Counted from the first letter of the stretch, positions 28,168-36,505 are shown. The stretch: DNA of 64,000 nucleotides from Lentzea californiensis (GCF_024648825.1 NZ_JANBBE010000008.1:124001-188000); one strand, 5' to 3'. The notes: generated by a model not told the origin, from the letters alone. Translations and numbers: made by a program.

Positions 28168-28793
28168 AGTTCCTCCTTCAGCGTGTTCCAGTTCTGGTCG
28201 ACCAGGGTCGTGGCCAGCAGTTTGTCGCCCTGCTCGCACGCCTCGATGATCTGTTGGTGCTGCGTCACGGAATGCCGTGCGTTCGGCGAGGAGAACCGGC
28301 TGTGCTCGATCCTGCGCACCAGCGGCGTGAAGCGGTCGATGGTCGCGGTGATCGCGAAATTGCCGCAGCAGCGGACGGCCACGGCGTGGAACTCGTCGTC
28401 GGCGGCCAGCGCGGCACCGGCGTCGTCGGCGTCGAGCGCCTTCTTGAAAGCCTTGTTCGCGAGGCGCATCGCGGCGATGTCCTCAGCCGTCATCTTCGGC
28501 ACCGCCAGCCCGATGGCGAGGGAGTGCATCGTCTGCACGACGACGAGCGCATCGTGCACGGGCTCCGCTTCAAGCGCGGTGACACGGGTGTAAGCGTGCG
28601 GCTTGGTCTCGACGAGACCCTCGTCGGTCAGCGTGGCGAGCGCCTCGCGCACCGGGGTGCGGGACAGACCCAGCCGTTCCGCCAGCTCGACGTCCTTGAT
28701 GGGCGTGCCCGGCTCCAGATCACCGCGCACGATCGCCGACCGGATCTCGGCCGCCGCTCGCTCCTTCAGCGACCCATATCCAATATATTGCAT
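28164..28793 (-). CDS. GntR-family (FCD) transcriptional regulator
   Basis: This 209-aa regulator is translationally coupled to acdS. The GntR wHTH ([37 protein letters not shown]) is followed by an all-helical FCD ligand domain ([27 protein letters not shown]). The start ATG 28793 (MQYIGYGSL) was chosen because upstream codons run into the palindromic repeat. The first codons contain CAATATATTG, so the protein may bind its own start region. ACC or a related amino acid as effector is inferred from coupling. Confidence 0.9.
   Translation of the reverse strand: MQYIGYGSLKERAAAEIRSAIVRGDLEPGTPIKDVELAERLGLSRTPVREALATLTDEGLVETKPHAYTRVTALEAEPVHDALVVVQTMHSLAIGLAVPKMTAEDIAAMRLANKAFKKALDADDAGAALAADDEFHAVAVRCCGNFAITATIDRFTPLVRRIEHSRFSSPNARHSVTQHQQIIEACEQGDKLLATTLVDQNWNTLKEEL
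28781..28790. promoter_or_regulatory. AT-rich dyad at the gntR start codon
   Basis: CAATATATTG, flanked by GGATAT and GCATATTGG, overlaps codons 2-5 of gntR. The position suits an autoregulatory operator. Confidence 0.5.
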
Positions 28794-29142
28794 ATTGGTG
28801 AGACTAGGGCTGGGGCCACGTGATCGCAACCAAGGCAGCTCGACCTGGCGGTATACACGCTCTCTCGCCTCACCGCACCCCACCCGCGCCAACTCGGCAG
28901 CCATTGCAATGAGTCTTTTGCGGACGTCCGCAAACGTTTTTTGCATGGAGACGGTGCTCGACGTGGTCGAGCCAGCAGGGCGGGAACCGTGCGCGTTCGG
29001 CTACGACATGTCCGAGGAGAACGGCTGCCGGCCTGGATAAATGATCATGGGACGGGAAGTGGTCCCGGCCGTCTCACTCCTGAACCGCAGCGCGGAGCCA
29101 CGCGGGCTGCGCGGGAGCCGGACTGACCTTTGAGGCTGCCGG
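28794..29142. other. 349-bp gap upstream of gntR
   Basis: No credible gene lies here. The gap contains dispersed palindrome copy 4 (28901-28948) and the start-proximal AT-rich sequence of gntR. The rest is ordinary GC-rich DNA without a convincing RNA gene. Confidence 0.6.
28901..28948. repeat. Dispersed palindrome copy 4 (A/B chimera)
   Basis: The left arm CCATTGCAATGAGTC is A-like. The centre GCGGACGTCCGC and the right arm GCAAACG, T-run, TTGCATGG are B-like. It lies about 195 bp past the GNAT stop and 108 bp upstream of gntR. Confidence 0.85.
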
Positions 29143-29703
29143 TCAGACCGGCAGCTTGCGGCCGAGGACCGCGAACGGGCGCGGGTCGCCGGTGAACTGG
29201 TAGTGCCGCAGCACGTCCTCGAAGCCGACGCGGCGGTAGAGCTTCCACGCCTTGCTCGGGCCTTCGGGCGTGGAGAGCAGCACGCAGGAGGACCGCACGC
29301 CTTCCAGCAGGCGGCGCAGCAGGTCCTCGCCGAGGCCACGGCCCTGCGCGCGCGGCAGCACATGCAGTTCGGTGAGCTCGAAGTAGTCGGTGAGCCAGCT
29401 GTCGACGACGGCGGGCGGCGAGACCTGCATCAGTCCGCGCCGCACCTGCTCGTGCCACCACTGGCCGTTCGCGCCTCGGTAGCCGTAGCCGATGCCGACG
29501 AGTTCGTCCTGCTCCCCCAGCGCGACGACGCAGCGCCAGTCCTCGCGCATCATGTGGGCGAGCCACATCGGGGCGCGCTGCTCGACGGTGGCGGGCGGGT
29601 AGTTCATCGCCGTCACGTACAGCGCGAGGGCTTCGCCCAGCCGCTCGTTCAGTTCCGAGGCGGTGATCTCGACGATGCGCTCCAGGCGCGGCGAGGCCGT
29701 CAT
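29143..29703 (-). CDS. GNAT-family N-acetyltransferase
   Basis: The 186-aa protein has a GNAT fold with the acetyl-CoA loop LPRAQGRGLGEDLL at about residue 117 and a terminal LYRRVGFEDVLRHY strand-helix. The acceptor is unknown. Its ATG overlaps the stop of the YbaK-like gene (ATGA), so the two are cotranscribed. Confidence 0.88.
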   Translation of the reverse strand: MTASPRLERIVEITASELNERLGEALALYVTAMNYPPATVEQRAPMWLAHMMREDWRCVVALGEQDELVGIGYGYRGANGQWWHEQVRRGLMQVSPPAVVDSWLTDYFELTELHVLPRAQGRGLGEDLLRRLLEGVRSSCVLLSTPEGPSKAWKLYRRVGFEDVLRHYQFTGDPRPFAVLGRKLPV

Positions 29704-30188
29704 GCCTTCACCGCCGCGACGCGTCCGTCCGTCAGCGCCACCAGATCGGCGAAGGTGGTGGGGTAGACGGCGTGCGGATGGCCCGCGGCCGCCCAGATCT
29801 CCTCGTAGCCGGACAGCGACTCGTCCACCACGGTCTCGATCGGCGCCGGGTGCCCGACCGGCGACACGCCGCCGATCACCTGGCCCGTGTGCTCGCGGAC
29901 GAACTCGGGGTCGGCGCGCTTGACGGCGTCCGCGCCCACGAGTGCGGCGACAAGTGACGTGTCCGCGCGGTGTGCGCCCGACGTCAGCACCAGCAGCGGG
30001 GCCGCCTCGCCGTCGCGCACCGCGGCGAACACCAGGCTGTTCGCGATCGCGCCTACCTGCACACCTACCGCCTCAGCCGCGGCTGCCGCGGTCCGCACGG
30101 CGTCCGGCAGCACGACGATGCGTGCGGCGGTGGCGGGCGGCAGGGCTTCCGCGACCTTGCGGATTCCGGGGTGTTCGAGCGCACTCAC
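29700..30188 (-). CDS. YbaK/EbsC-family aminoacyl-tRNA editing protein
   Basis: The 162-aa YbaK/ProX-like domain probably hydrolyses mischarged aminoacyl-tRNA. Hallmarks are GVQVGAIANSLVF (with the conserved residues around the active-site pocket), VGADAVKRADPEFV and GQVIGGVSPVGHP. GTG 30188 is used (VSALEHPGIRKV). The longer open frame upstream is Arg-rich antisense-like sequence. It is divergent from the SOS-box-preceded HEPN operon. Confidence 0.87.
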   Translation of the reverse strand: MSALEHPGIRKVAEALPPATAARIVVLPDAVRTAAAAAEAVGVQVGAIANSLVFAAVRDGEAAPLLVLTSGAHRADTSLVAALVGADAVKRADPEFVREHTGQVIGGVSPVGHPAPIETVVDESLSGYEEIWAAAGHPHAVYPTTFADLVALTDGRVAAVKA

Positions 30189-30230
30189 GTCTCCATGAGA
30201 CCACGACTCGCGCCTACGCGGTGGGGCGGG

Positions 30231-30260
30231 TTGAGGAATCCATCGGCTGGCAGCTACTCT
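30231..30260 (+). promoter_or_regulatory. Putative promoter of the HEPN operon
   Basis: TTGAGG (30231-30236) and TACTCT (30255-30260) are spaced 18 bp apart, directly upstream of the SOS box. Confidence 0.5.
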
Positions 30261-30267
30261 GGGGAGG

Positions 30268-30287
30268 ACTCGAACAGGTGTTCGAGT
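30268..30287. promoter_or_regulatory. SOS box upstream of the HEPN operon
   Basis: ACTCGAACAGGTGTTCGAGT is a perfect 9+9 inverted repeat containing TCGAAC-N4-GTTCGA, an exact match to the actinobacterial LexA consensus. It begins 8 bp after the -10-like hexamer, so LexA would block initiation. Confidence 0.82.
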
Positions 30288-30297
30288 TTCACCATGC

Positions 30298-30334
30298 CTC
30301 GGAGGTGGGGTGGGGGAAGCACCCCACCTCCGAG
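30298..30334 (+). other. Leader hairpin of the HEPN operon
   Basis: CTCGGAGGTGGGGT (30298-30311) pairs perfectly with 30321-30334 around a 9-nt loop. It lies in the presumed 5' leader, 58 bp before the ATG. It could be an attenuator or an mRNA-stability element. There is no T-run. Confidence 0.55.
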
Positions 30335-30391
30335 AGCCGCCGGCTTCCCCTCGGCGGTGACGTCGTTCACCGACGCCACGAGGAGGCCGAG

Positions 30392-30811
30392 ATGACAGCC
30401 GATCTTTCGAATCCGGCAGCCTTCCCCATTCCGTTGCCCCCCGCGTCCGCGCTCGTCCTGCTGCGGCAGGCCCACGACTCGCTCGCCGAGTCGGAGCGCA
30501 CGCCCGAGCCCCCGGAGCGGTTCGCGACCGCTTACCTCGCCGCGTTGCGCGCTGCCGCCGCGGTGCTCGCTTTACGTGGACGGCCCCACCGCGGGCGGTC
30601 GAGGCCGACCAGCGCGTGGGTGCTGCTCGCCGCGATGGCGCCGGAAATGACTGAGTGGGCCGCTTTCTTCGCGTCGTGGTCGTCCACACGGGCCGCCGTG
30701 CTCGCGGGGATCACCAGGCACGTCAACGCGCGCACGGCAGACGACCTGGTGCGCCAGACCCATCTGTTCGTGGCGCTCGTCGACCGTGTGATGAGCGAGG
30801 CGCAGCGGTGA
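30392..30811 (+). CDS. HEPN-domain protein (SAV_6107 family)
   Basis: The 139-aa helical protein matches the SAV_6107 HEPN group in pattern (ALVLLRQAHDSLAESER, ERFATAYLAALRAAAAVLAL, SAWVLLAAMAPEMTEWAAFF, ARTADDLVRQTHLFVALVD). Its biochemical role is unknown; some HEPN proteins are RNases, but no classical RxxxxH is evident. ATG 30392 follows AGGAGG. The exact SOS box upstream points to DNA-damage induction. Its stop overlaps the next start (GTGA). Confidence 0.82.
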   Translation: MTADLSNPAAFPIPLPPASALVLLRQAHDSLAESERTPEPPERFATAYLAALRAAAAVLALRGRPHRGRSRPTSAWVLLAAMAPEMTEWAAFFASWSSTRAAVLAGITRHVNARTADDLVRQTHLFVALVDRVMSEAQR

Positions 30812-31554
30812 ACCACCTGGAAGTACTGCGCCGTGAGGCGGAGTTGCTCGTCATGTCCGCGATCGGCCAGCCACCGCACAAGGGCGTGCCCGCCTGCCCT
30901 GGCCTGAACCTCGGGGAGACCGTGCGGCACATCGGCGGCGGCTATCGCGGCGCGCTGGCGTGGATCAGACTCGGCCGCGAGCCCGAGATCGGGGAGTGGC
31001 AGGACTTTCCGGAGCCCGGTGAGGACGCGCTGGAGTTCATGCGGTCGGGCGCGGAGGCCGTGATCGCGGAACTCGAGGCGCACGACGAGGACGAGCCGTG
31101 CGCGACGTGGTGGCCTGATCAGCAGAACTACGGGTTCTGGCGGCGGCGGCTCGCGCACGAGACGACGGTGCACCGCATGGACGTCCAGGGCGCCGCTGGC
31201 ATGGAGGTCGGTGCCGTCGCCGACGAGGTCGCGGCCGACGGCGTCGACGAGGTGCTCACGTTGTGGCTGGGGCACAAGCTGGACGTGCTCGGCGTGCGGG
31301 GGTCGCGGGACAGCCTCGTCACCATCCAGGTCGAGGACCACCTGTGGCTCACTCGCTGCGGCCCGCACGGCGCGTCGGCGTGGCGCGTGATCGACCCGGA
31401 GGACACCCACGTCGCCGACGCACAGGTATCCGCGAGCCCGATGACGATGTACCGCTGGCTGTGGGGACGGTTGCCCGACCGGATGGTCGAGGTGGTCGGC
31501 GACCACGACGCGATCGCGCAGCTGTGGGCGCTACTGCGGCTCGCGACCAAGTAG
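30808..31554 (+). CDS. DinB-like/maleylpyruvate isomerase-family protein (TIGR03083 type)
   Basis: The 248-aa protein has an N-terminal DinB-like helical bundle (GLNLGETVRHIGGGYRGALAWI, FWRRRLAHETTVHRMDVQ) with the metal-site His pattern of mycothiol-dependent enzymes. A C-terminal small domain follows (MTMYRWLWGRLPDRMVEVVGD). Substrate and cofactor are unproven. It is translationally coupled to the HEPN gene and thus probably in the same SOS-controlled transcript. Its 3' end overlaps the convergent PhoD-like gene by 24 bp. Confidence 0.82.
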   Translation: MNHLEVLRREAELLVMSAIGQPPHKGVPACPGLNLGETVRHIGGGYRGALAWIRLGREPEIGEWQDFPEPGEDALEFMRSGAEAVIAELEAHDEDEPCATWWPDQQNYGFWRRRLAHETTVHRMDVQGAAGMEVGAVADEVAADGVDEVLTLWLGHKLDVLGVRGSRDSLVTIQVEDHLWLTRCGPHGASAWRVIDPEDTHVADAQVSASPMTMYRWLWGRLPDRMVEVVGDHDAIAQLWALLRLATK

Positions 31555-33096
31555 GACGCTCGCGGTCTCCTCGCCCGCTGCCGAGATCAGCCGGTAGCGG
31601 GCGCGGAGGCCGTCGAAGTCCAGTAGTGCCACGGAGTTCCCGAAGTGCGGGCCGCTGGTCTTGCGCCAGTGCACCAGGTCCTCCGGCACACCGACCAGCG
31701 TCGCGAGCCGGCGGAACACCCACGAGGCCGGGCGGGACCACGACAGCCGGAACCCCGGCCGCAGGAACTTCGGCGCCTCGTTGTGGATGGGCGAGCACAC
31801 GAGCTGCGCGACCACGGCCTTGGTGGGCCTGGGGAACTCGGCCTCCGCGACATAGCTGTGGTGGACGTCGCCGGAGAGCACGCACACCGTGGCGGACCCG
31901 TTGTTCGCGGCTTTCTCGATCATGCGGGAGAGCCGGTCGAACGACTCGCGGAACGCCGGCCAGTGCTCCAGGTCGACCGCCTGCCTGATGCCCTCCGCCG
32001 CCTTGCCCTGCCAGCCCGGCTTGCGCGCGCCGATCTCGTTGATGGACTGCAGGTGGCTGAGCGAGTGCGGCATCAGCCACGGCAGTGACGAGCCGATCAG
32101 CAGGTGGTCGAAGTCACCCTCGGTGTTCCGCTCGATCCACTCGAACTCCTCGTCGCTGACCATCTGCCGCTTGCCCTCGTCGAGGATGCGGCCGGAACGC
32201 GTGTCGACCATGAGCAGCCGCGCGCGGCCGAACTCGCGGCGGAAGCTCCACCACGTCGACTTGCGGCCCTCCACCTCCTTGTCCGCTTCCTCGGCGAACT
32301 CCTCCAGCAACGGCAGCACGTCCGTGTCCTGGGCCTTCACCTTGGCGTACAAGGGGTTTCGCGCGAGCTCTTCCGGGCCCAGGTTGCCGAGGTGCTGGTA
32401 GACCCAGTAGGAGGAAATGGCACCGCGGATCCTGTCGCGCCACCACGGCTTGTCCGCCATCTCCTTGCGCCACACCGCGGACGTGTTCCAGTCGTCGCGC
32501 ACGTCGTGGTCGTCGAAGATCATCGACGTCGGCACGACCGACAGCAGCCAGCGGATCTCCGGGTCGCCCCAGGTCTCGTGGTAGAGACGGGCGTACTCGC
32601 CGAAGTGCACGACCTCGCCGTCGGGTTCCTTCGTGCCGTCCCTCTTGTCCCGCAGCCACTGCTTGGTGGCCTCGGTGGGTTCGTCGGCGTAGACCTGGTC
32701 TCCCAGCAGGATCAGCGCCTGCGGCCACGCCTCCTCCGGCAACTTCATCAGCCGCTGCGCGAACGCGTCGAGCGCGTCGGGGCCGACCGGCTGGTGCGGG
32801 GCGGCACGGCACGACCCGAAGGCGATCTGGCGGACCTCACCGGTGCGGATGACCGGCTTCGGGAAGTCGCTGCCGGGTTCCGGCCAGACGTTCTCGCCGT
32901 CCAGTCTCACGTCGTACTCGGTGCGGGGCCCCAGGTCCTCGAGCCGGACGAGCGCGAAGTGCTGCCTGCCCGCCTGGAACGTGCGCGTGGTGTGCCCGGC
33001 GATCGTGACCTCGCACGAGGCGTCGGTCTCGACCCACACCGTCGCGGACGATGCGTCGACGTATCTGAGGAGGGGTCCGAGCACCAGCTTCGCCAC
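31531..33096 (-). CDS. PhoD-like alkaline phosphatase/phosphodiesterase
   Basis: The 521-aa PhoD-family metallophosphoesterase has an N-terminal fibronectin-like domain (SSATVWVETDASCEVTI). The catalytic domain shows AFGSCRA, LLGDQVYADEP, FDDHDVRDDW, VDTRSGR and SGDVHHSY, which bind Fe/Ca metals in the family. There is no signal or Tat peptide, unlike secreted PhoD, so a cytoplasmic form is predicted. GTG 33096 gives VAKLVLGPLLRYVD. It is divergent from the VOC gene by 24 bp. Confidence 0.9.
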   Translation of the reverse strand: MAKLVLGPLLRYVDASSATVWVETDASCEVTIAGHTTRTFQAGRQHFALVRLEDLGPRTEYDVRLDGENVWPEPGSDFPKPVIRTGEVRQIAFGSCRAAPHQPVGPDALDAFAQRLMKLPEEAWPQALILLGDQVYADEPTEATKQWLRDKRDGTKEPDGEVVHFGEYARLYHETWGDPEIRWLLSVVPTSMIFDDHDVRDDWNTSAVWRKEMADKPWWRDRIRGAISSYWVYQHLGNLGPEELARNPLYAKVKAQDTDVLPLLEEFAEEADKEVEGRKSTWWSFRREFGRARLLMVDTRSGRILDEGKRQMVSDEEFEWIERNTEGDFDHLLIGSSLPWLMPHSLSHLQSINEIGARKPGWQGKAAEGIRQAVDLEHWPAFRESFDRLSRMIEKAANNGSATVCVLSGDVHHSYVAEAEFPRPTKAVVAQLVCSPIHNEAPKFLRPGFRLSWSRPASWVFRRLATLVGVPEDLVHWRKTSGPHFGNSVALLDFDGLRARYRLISAAGEETASVLLGREPQ

Positions 33097-33120
33097 TCGC
33101 GAGACAGTACCCTCGTACGA

Positions 33121-33615
33121 GTGGAAATCACGTTCGAGGCGGCGGATCCCTCCGCGCTGGCCGCGTTCTGGTCCGAGTTCGCCGGTGACGAGATCGAGTT
33201 GACGTTCGTGTGGAGCGACGCTCCGAAGATAGAGAAGAACCGGGTGCACCTCGACCTGGCGTCGACGTCGCCCGAACACCAGGCGGACATCGTGGCGCGG
33301 GCGTTGAAGCTCGGCGCCGAACACGCCGACGTCGGTCAGGCCGACGTGCCGTGGGTGGTGCTGCGCGATCCGCAGGGCAACGAGTTCTGCGTCCTCGAAC
33401 CCCGGCCCGAGTACCCCGGCGTGATCGCGGCCGTCGTCGTCGACTCGCGTGATCCGCTGGCGTCGGCCGAGGCGACCGGGCACCCGGTGGCGCGCAGCGG
33501 CGACGGCTTCGCCTCGGTGCGGCCCGAGCCGGGTCCGTGGCTCGAGTTCGTGCGGACCGACGACCCGGAGCCGATCACGAACCGCGTGCGCGTCCGGTGG
33601 GCGGATCCGGCGTAA
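33121..33615 (+). CDS. VOC (glyoxalase-like) family protein
   Basis: The 164-aa protein has a bleomycin-resistance/glyoxalase-like fold (DPSALAAFWSEFAGDE, RVHLDLASTSPEHQ, VVLRDPQGNEFCVLEP). The second module is partial. Many such actinobacterial proteins are uncharacterised. The GTG start at 33121 lies very close to the divergent promoter, so the transcript may be leaderless. Confidence 0.8.
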   Translation: MEITFEAADPSALAAFWSEFAGDEIELTFVWSDAPKIEKNRVHLDLASTSPEHQADIVARALKLGAEHADVGQADVPWVVLRDPQGNEFCVLEPRPEYPGVIAAVVVDSRDPLASAEATGHPVARSGDGFASVRPEPGPWLEFVRTDDPEPITNRVRVRWADPA

Positions 33616-33645
33616 GGGCCGGCGTAGCCACGGCAATCCGAGATA

Positions 33646-33978
33646 TCAGTTTGCTGATACGTCGGCTTGATACGCCTCCAGCAGATCGACCAGCGTGTCA
33701 GTGAGCGAGATCCCCGACTCGACGGGCACCTGACCTATGCCGGCACCCTCGTCGAAGATGTCCGGAACCGCCGTTGACGCGATCAGGTAAGACCAGTGAA
33801 CGGGCGATCCGGCGTTACCGGTTCGTGTGGCCACGTACTCCTGGAACCCCGAGAGCGGCACTGCTCCGAGCGCCGAGTTGTAGCCCTCCACGAAGGCGAC
33901 CGCGGTGCCGTACCTGTCATCCGGCAGATACATCCGGCGCCGATGTCTCAGGTGGAAGCACAGCTCCCGCAAGTCCAT
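33646..33978 (-). CDS. Small hypothetical protein
   Basis: I do not recognise this 110-aa protein. ATG 33978 gives MDLRELCFHLRHRRRMYLPD, and the frame upstream runs into palindrome copy 5. The basic N-terminus is followed by FVEGYNSALGAVPLSGFQEYVA and an acidic C-terminus. There is no membrane segment. Regular helical patterning suggests a globular protein, possibly a small partner or immunity-type protein, but nothing adjacent supports that. Confidence 0.7.
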   Translation of the reverse strand: MDLRELCFHLRHRRRMYLPDDRYGTAVAFVEGYNSALGAVPLSGFQEYVATRTGNAGSPVHWSYLIASTAVPDIFDEGAGIGQVPVESGISLTDTLVDLLEAYQADVSAN

Positions 33979-34000
33979 CGTTCGGCCCCCAATTTCCCCG

Positions 34001-34048
34001 CTTGTGCAAAAGACGTTTGCGGACGTCCGCAAACGTCTTTTGCGTAAG
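34001..34048. repeat. Dispersed palindrome copy 5 (B/B, 48 bp)
   Basis: B-type arms, GCAAAAGACGTTTGCGGAC and its complement, are perfect; two outer base pairs mismatch (CTTGTGC versus GCGTAAG). It lies 43 bp past the DUF885 gene stop and 23 bp upstream of the small hypothetical gene start. Confidence 0.93.
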
Positions 34049-34090
34049 GGTGGGTAAGCGCAGGTCAGAGCGTTGCGCTGGGCGGTGGCG

Positions 34091-35743
34091 TCAGAGGGCG
34101 GCCAACCGTTCACGAAGGGTGTCGAGGCCCATCGCGCCCATCTCCAGGGCTTCCTTGTGGAAGCGCTTGAGGTCGAAGTCGGCGCCCTTGCGGGTCCGCG
34201 CGTCCTCGCGGGCGGCGAGCCACAGGCGCTCGCCGATCTTGTACGCCGGGGCCTGGCCCGGCCAGCCGAGGTAGCGGTCGATCTCGTCGCGGACGTGCGC
34301 GGGCTCCGAGAGGGTGCGGGTCATCATGAACTCGAGGCCGAGTTCGGGGGTCCAGCGCTCGCCGGGGTGGAAGCCGGTGCCGGCCGGGATCTCCAGTTCG
34401 AGGTGCATGCCGATGTCGATGATCACGCGGGCCGCGCGGAACAGGTGCGCGTCGAGCATGCCGAGCAGGTCGCCGTCGTCGTCGAGGTAGCCGAGTTCGC
34501 GCATGAGGCGTTCCGCGTAGAGCGCCCAGCCCTCGCCGTGGCCCGACACCCAGCAGATCAGGCGCTGGAAGTCGTTCAGCTTCTCGGACTGGTACACCGC
34601 CGTCGCGCACTGGAGGTGATGGCCCGGCACGCCCTCGTGGTAGACCGTCGAGGTCTCGCGCCACGTCGGGAACACCGACTTGCCCTCGGCGATCGACCAC
34701 CACATGCGGCCCGGGCGGGAGAAGTCCGCGGTCGGCTGCGTGTAGTAGGCGCCGACGGCACCGCCGGGCGGGGCGATCCTGCACTCGAGGTTCATCAGCG
34801 CGTCCGGCAGGTCGAAGTGCACGTCGCGCAGGTCGAGCAGGGCCTTGTCGGACAGTTCCTGCATCCACGCCTGCAGGCCGTCCTGGCCGTGCACCTGGTA
34901 GCGCGGGTGCTCGTCGAGGAACGCCGCGGTCTCCGCCAGGGTGGCGCCCGGCTTGAGCCGCGCGGCCACCTCCTTCATCTCGGCCTCGATGCCGAGGAAC
35001 TCCTCCCAGCCCCACGCGTAGGCCTCGGCGAGGTCGAGCCGCGAGCCGGTGAAGTAGCGCGAGCCGAGGCGGTAGCGCTCCTCGCCGACCGCGTCCTTCA
35101 CCGGCGCCTGAGGAGCCAGCGTCGTGCGGAGGAACGAGGCGAAGTCCGCGTAGGCGGCGGCAGCGGCGGTGGCACCGGCGTCGAGAGAGGTGCGCACGGA
35201 ACCGTCGACGTCGGCGGAGGCGGCGAACGGGCCGAAGAACGTCGTGGCGAAGGTGTCGCACTGCTTGGCGACCTGGGTGACCTGACGCAGTGCGGAAACG
35301 TGGCCGCGGGAGGCGGCGTGCGAGAGAGAGGCGCGCAGGCCGTCCAGTGCGGCGGGCACGGCGGAGAGGCGGCGGCCGATGGTGGCCCACTGCTCCGGCG
35401 TGTCGGTCGGCATCTGGTCGAAGATGTCGCGCACGGACTGGATGGGGCTCGCGATGACGTTCAGCGAGGACTCGGTCTCACCGGCCTCGTAGAGCTCGTG
35501 CTCCAGGCCCGTGCGTTCCAGGAAGACGGCGCGCGCCGCCTCCTCCGAGGCATCCGCCGGCTGCGCGGCGGTGATCGCGGCGAGAGCGCGGACGGCGAGT
35601 TCGTCGCGCGCCGCGTGCCCTTCCGGGGAGAGGTCCGTCAGCTGGTCGTCGGAACCCGCGAAGCCGAGACTCGTGGCCGCGATGGGGTCGAGCGCCACGT
35701 AGTCGCTGACGAATTTGTTGCTGATCTCGTGCACGGATGCCAT
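34091..35743 (-). CDS. DUF885-family metallopeptidase-like protein
   Basis: This 550-aa DUF885 protein carries the zinc motif HEGVPGHHLQ (HExxH-like variant), with a further WVSGHGEGWALYAERLM element typical of the family. The rest is alpha-helical. No signal peptide is present, so it is predicted cytoplasmic. ATG 35743 (MASVHEISNKFV) is preferred to the longer frame. The peptidase assignment rests on the zinc motif; the substrate is unknown. Confidence 0.87.
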   Translation of the reverse strand: MASVHEISNKFVSDYVALDPIAATSLGFAGSDDQLTDLSPEGHAARDELAVRALAAITAAQPADASEEAARAVFLERTGLEHELYEAGETESSLNVIASPIQSVRDIFDQMPTDTPEQWATIGRRLSAVPAALDGLRASLSHAASRGHVSALRQVTQVAKQCDTFATTFFGPFAASADVDGSVRTSLDAGATAAAAAYADFASFLRTTLAPQAPVKDAVGEERYRLGSRYFTGSRLDLAEAYAWGWEEFLGIEAEMKEVAARLKPGATLAETAAFLDEHPRYQVHGQDGLQAWMQELSDKALLDLRDVHFDLPDALMNLECRIAPPGGAVGAYYTQPTADFSRPGRMWWSIAEGKSVFPTWRETSTVYHEGVPGHHLQCATAVYQSEKLNDFQRLICWVSGHGEGWALYAERLMRELGYLDDDGDLLGMLDAHLFRAARVIIDIGMHLELEIPAGTGFHPGERWTPELGLEFMMTRTLSEPAHVRDEIDRYLGWPGQAPAYKIGERLWLAAREDARTRKGADFDLKRFHKEALEMGAMGLDTLRERLAAL

Positions 35744-35842
35744 GCGCCGAGACGCTACCTCGCGCCTCACGACACCAAAAGGTAGTTAGTCAAGCTCACG
35801 ACCTTCGGAGGGAACCTGCGTCGTTCGGGTCGTACTGGCAGG

Positions 35843-36505
35843 ATGTCCGCCGTGCGTCGTTCCCGGGCACTGCTGCTGCCGGTCTTCTTGCTACTCACCC
35901 TGTTCTCGCTGAGTGGTTGCGTTCGCGTGTACGCCGCCATGGCCGTGTCCGACGACGACCGCATCTCCGGCGAGATCGTCGCGGCCACGCCACCGACGCA
36001 GGACAACGACCCCGGTCCGCAGCTCAAGGTGCCGCCAGAGCTCGCGAGCCGCGTCACCACCAAGCCGTACCGGGTGGAGTCGTACGCGGGCACGCAGCTG
36101 TTCTTCAACGGCCTGTCGTTCGACGAGATGCGGACCCTGTCGACGTCCACCAGCTCGTCGAACAGCCGCTACAGCCTCAACTTCCGCCGGTCGGGTGATC
36201 TTGTCACCCTCTCGGGGTCGGTCGACCTGACCCAGGTGCCCGTCGAACGCGCGGACATCCAGATCAAGGTCAGCTTCCCCGGCAAGATCGTGAACACCAA
36301 CGGCCGCGAGGAGGAGAACAACACGATCGCGTGGTCTCCGAAACCCGGTCAGGCGTCGATGCTGCAGGCCACCGTGCAGTACGCGGGTGAGAACTCCAGC
36401 TCGTTCTTCGGCTGGGCACTGCTGGTCGCCGGGCTCACCGGCGGTGCCGCGCTGATCGTCGTCGTGCTCGCGCTCATCGCGCACAAACGCAACGTCACCC
36501 TCTAG
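35843..36505 (+). CDS. lppM: LppM-like lipoprotein
   Basis: The 220-aa lipoprotein has a signal with the lipobox LSGC (Cys near 26), an external beta-rich domain and a C-terminal transmembrane helix (FFGWALLVAGLTGGAALIVVVLALIAH). This matches mycobacterial LppM (Rv2171). Gene order lppM-Rv2172c-idsA2-mptA is conserved here. Its TAG overlaps the convergent metF-like stop in a shared CTAG. Confidence 0.88.
   Translation: MSAVRRSRALLLPVFLLLTLFSLSGCVRVYAAMAVSDDDRISGEIVAATPPTQDNDPGPQLKVPPELASRVTTKPYRVESYAGTQLFFNGLSFDEMRTLSTSTSSSNSRYSLNFRRSGDLVTLSGSVDLTQVPVERADIQIKVSFPGKIVNTNGREEENNTIAWSPKPGQASMLQATVQYAGENSSSFFGWALLVAGLTGGAALIVVVLALIAHKRNVTL

Noticed and set aside
29135-29155. GCTGCCGGTC/GACCGGCAGC palindrome at the GNAT gene end
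   Set aside because: It lies largely within the last codons with a one-base centre. A terminator role is doubtful and it is unrelated to the dispersed family.
33641-33660. Possible additional AT-rich dyad GATATCAGTTTGCTGATA
   Set aside because: It is a short hairpin at the stop codon of the 110-aa gene lacking the GATATATC/CAATATATTG core, so it was left out of the dyad set.
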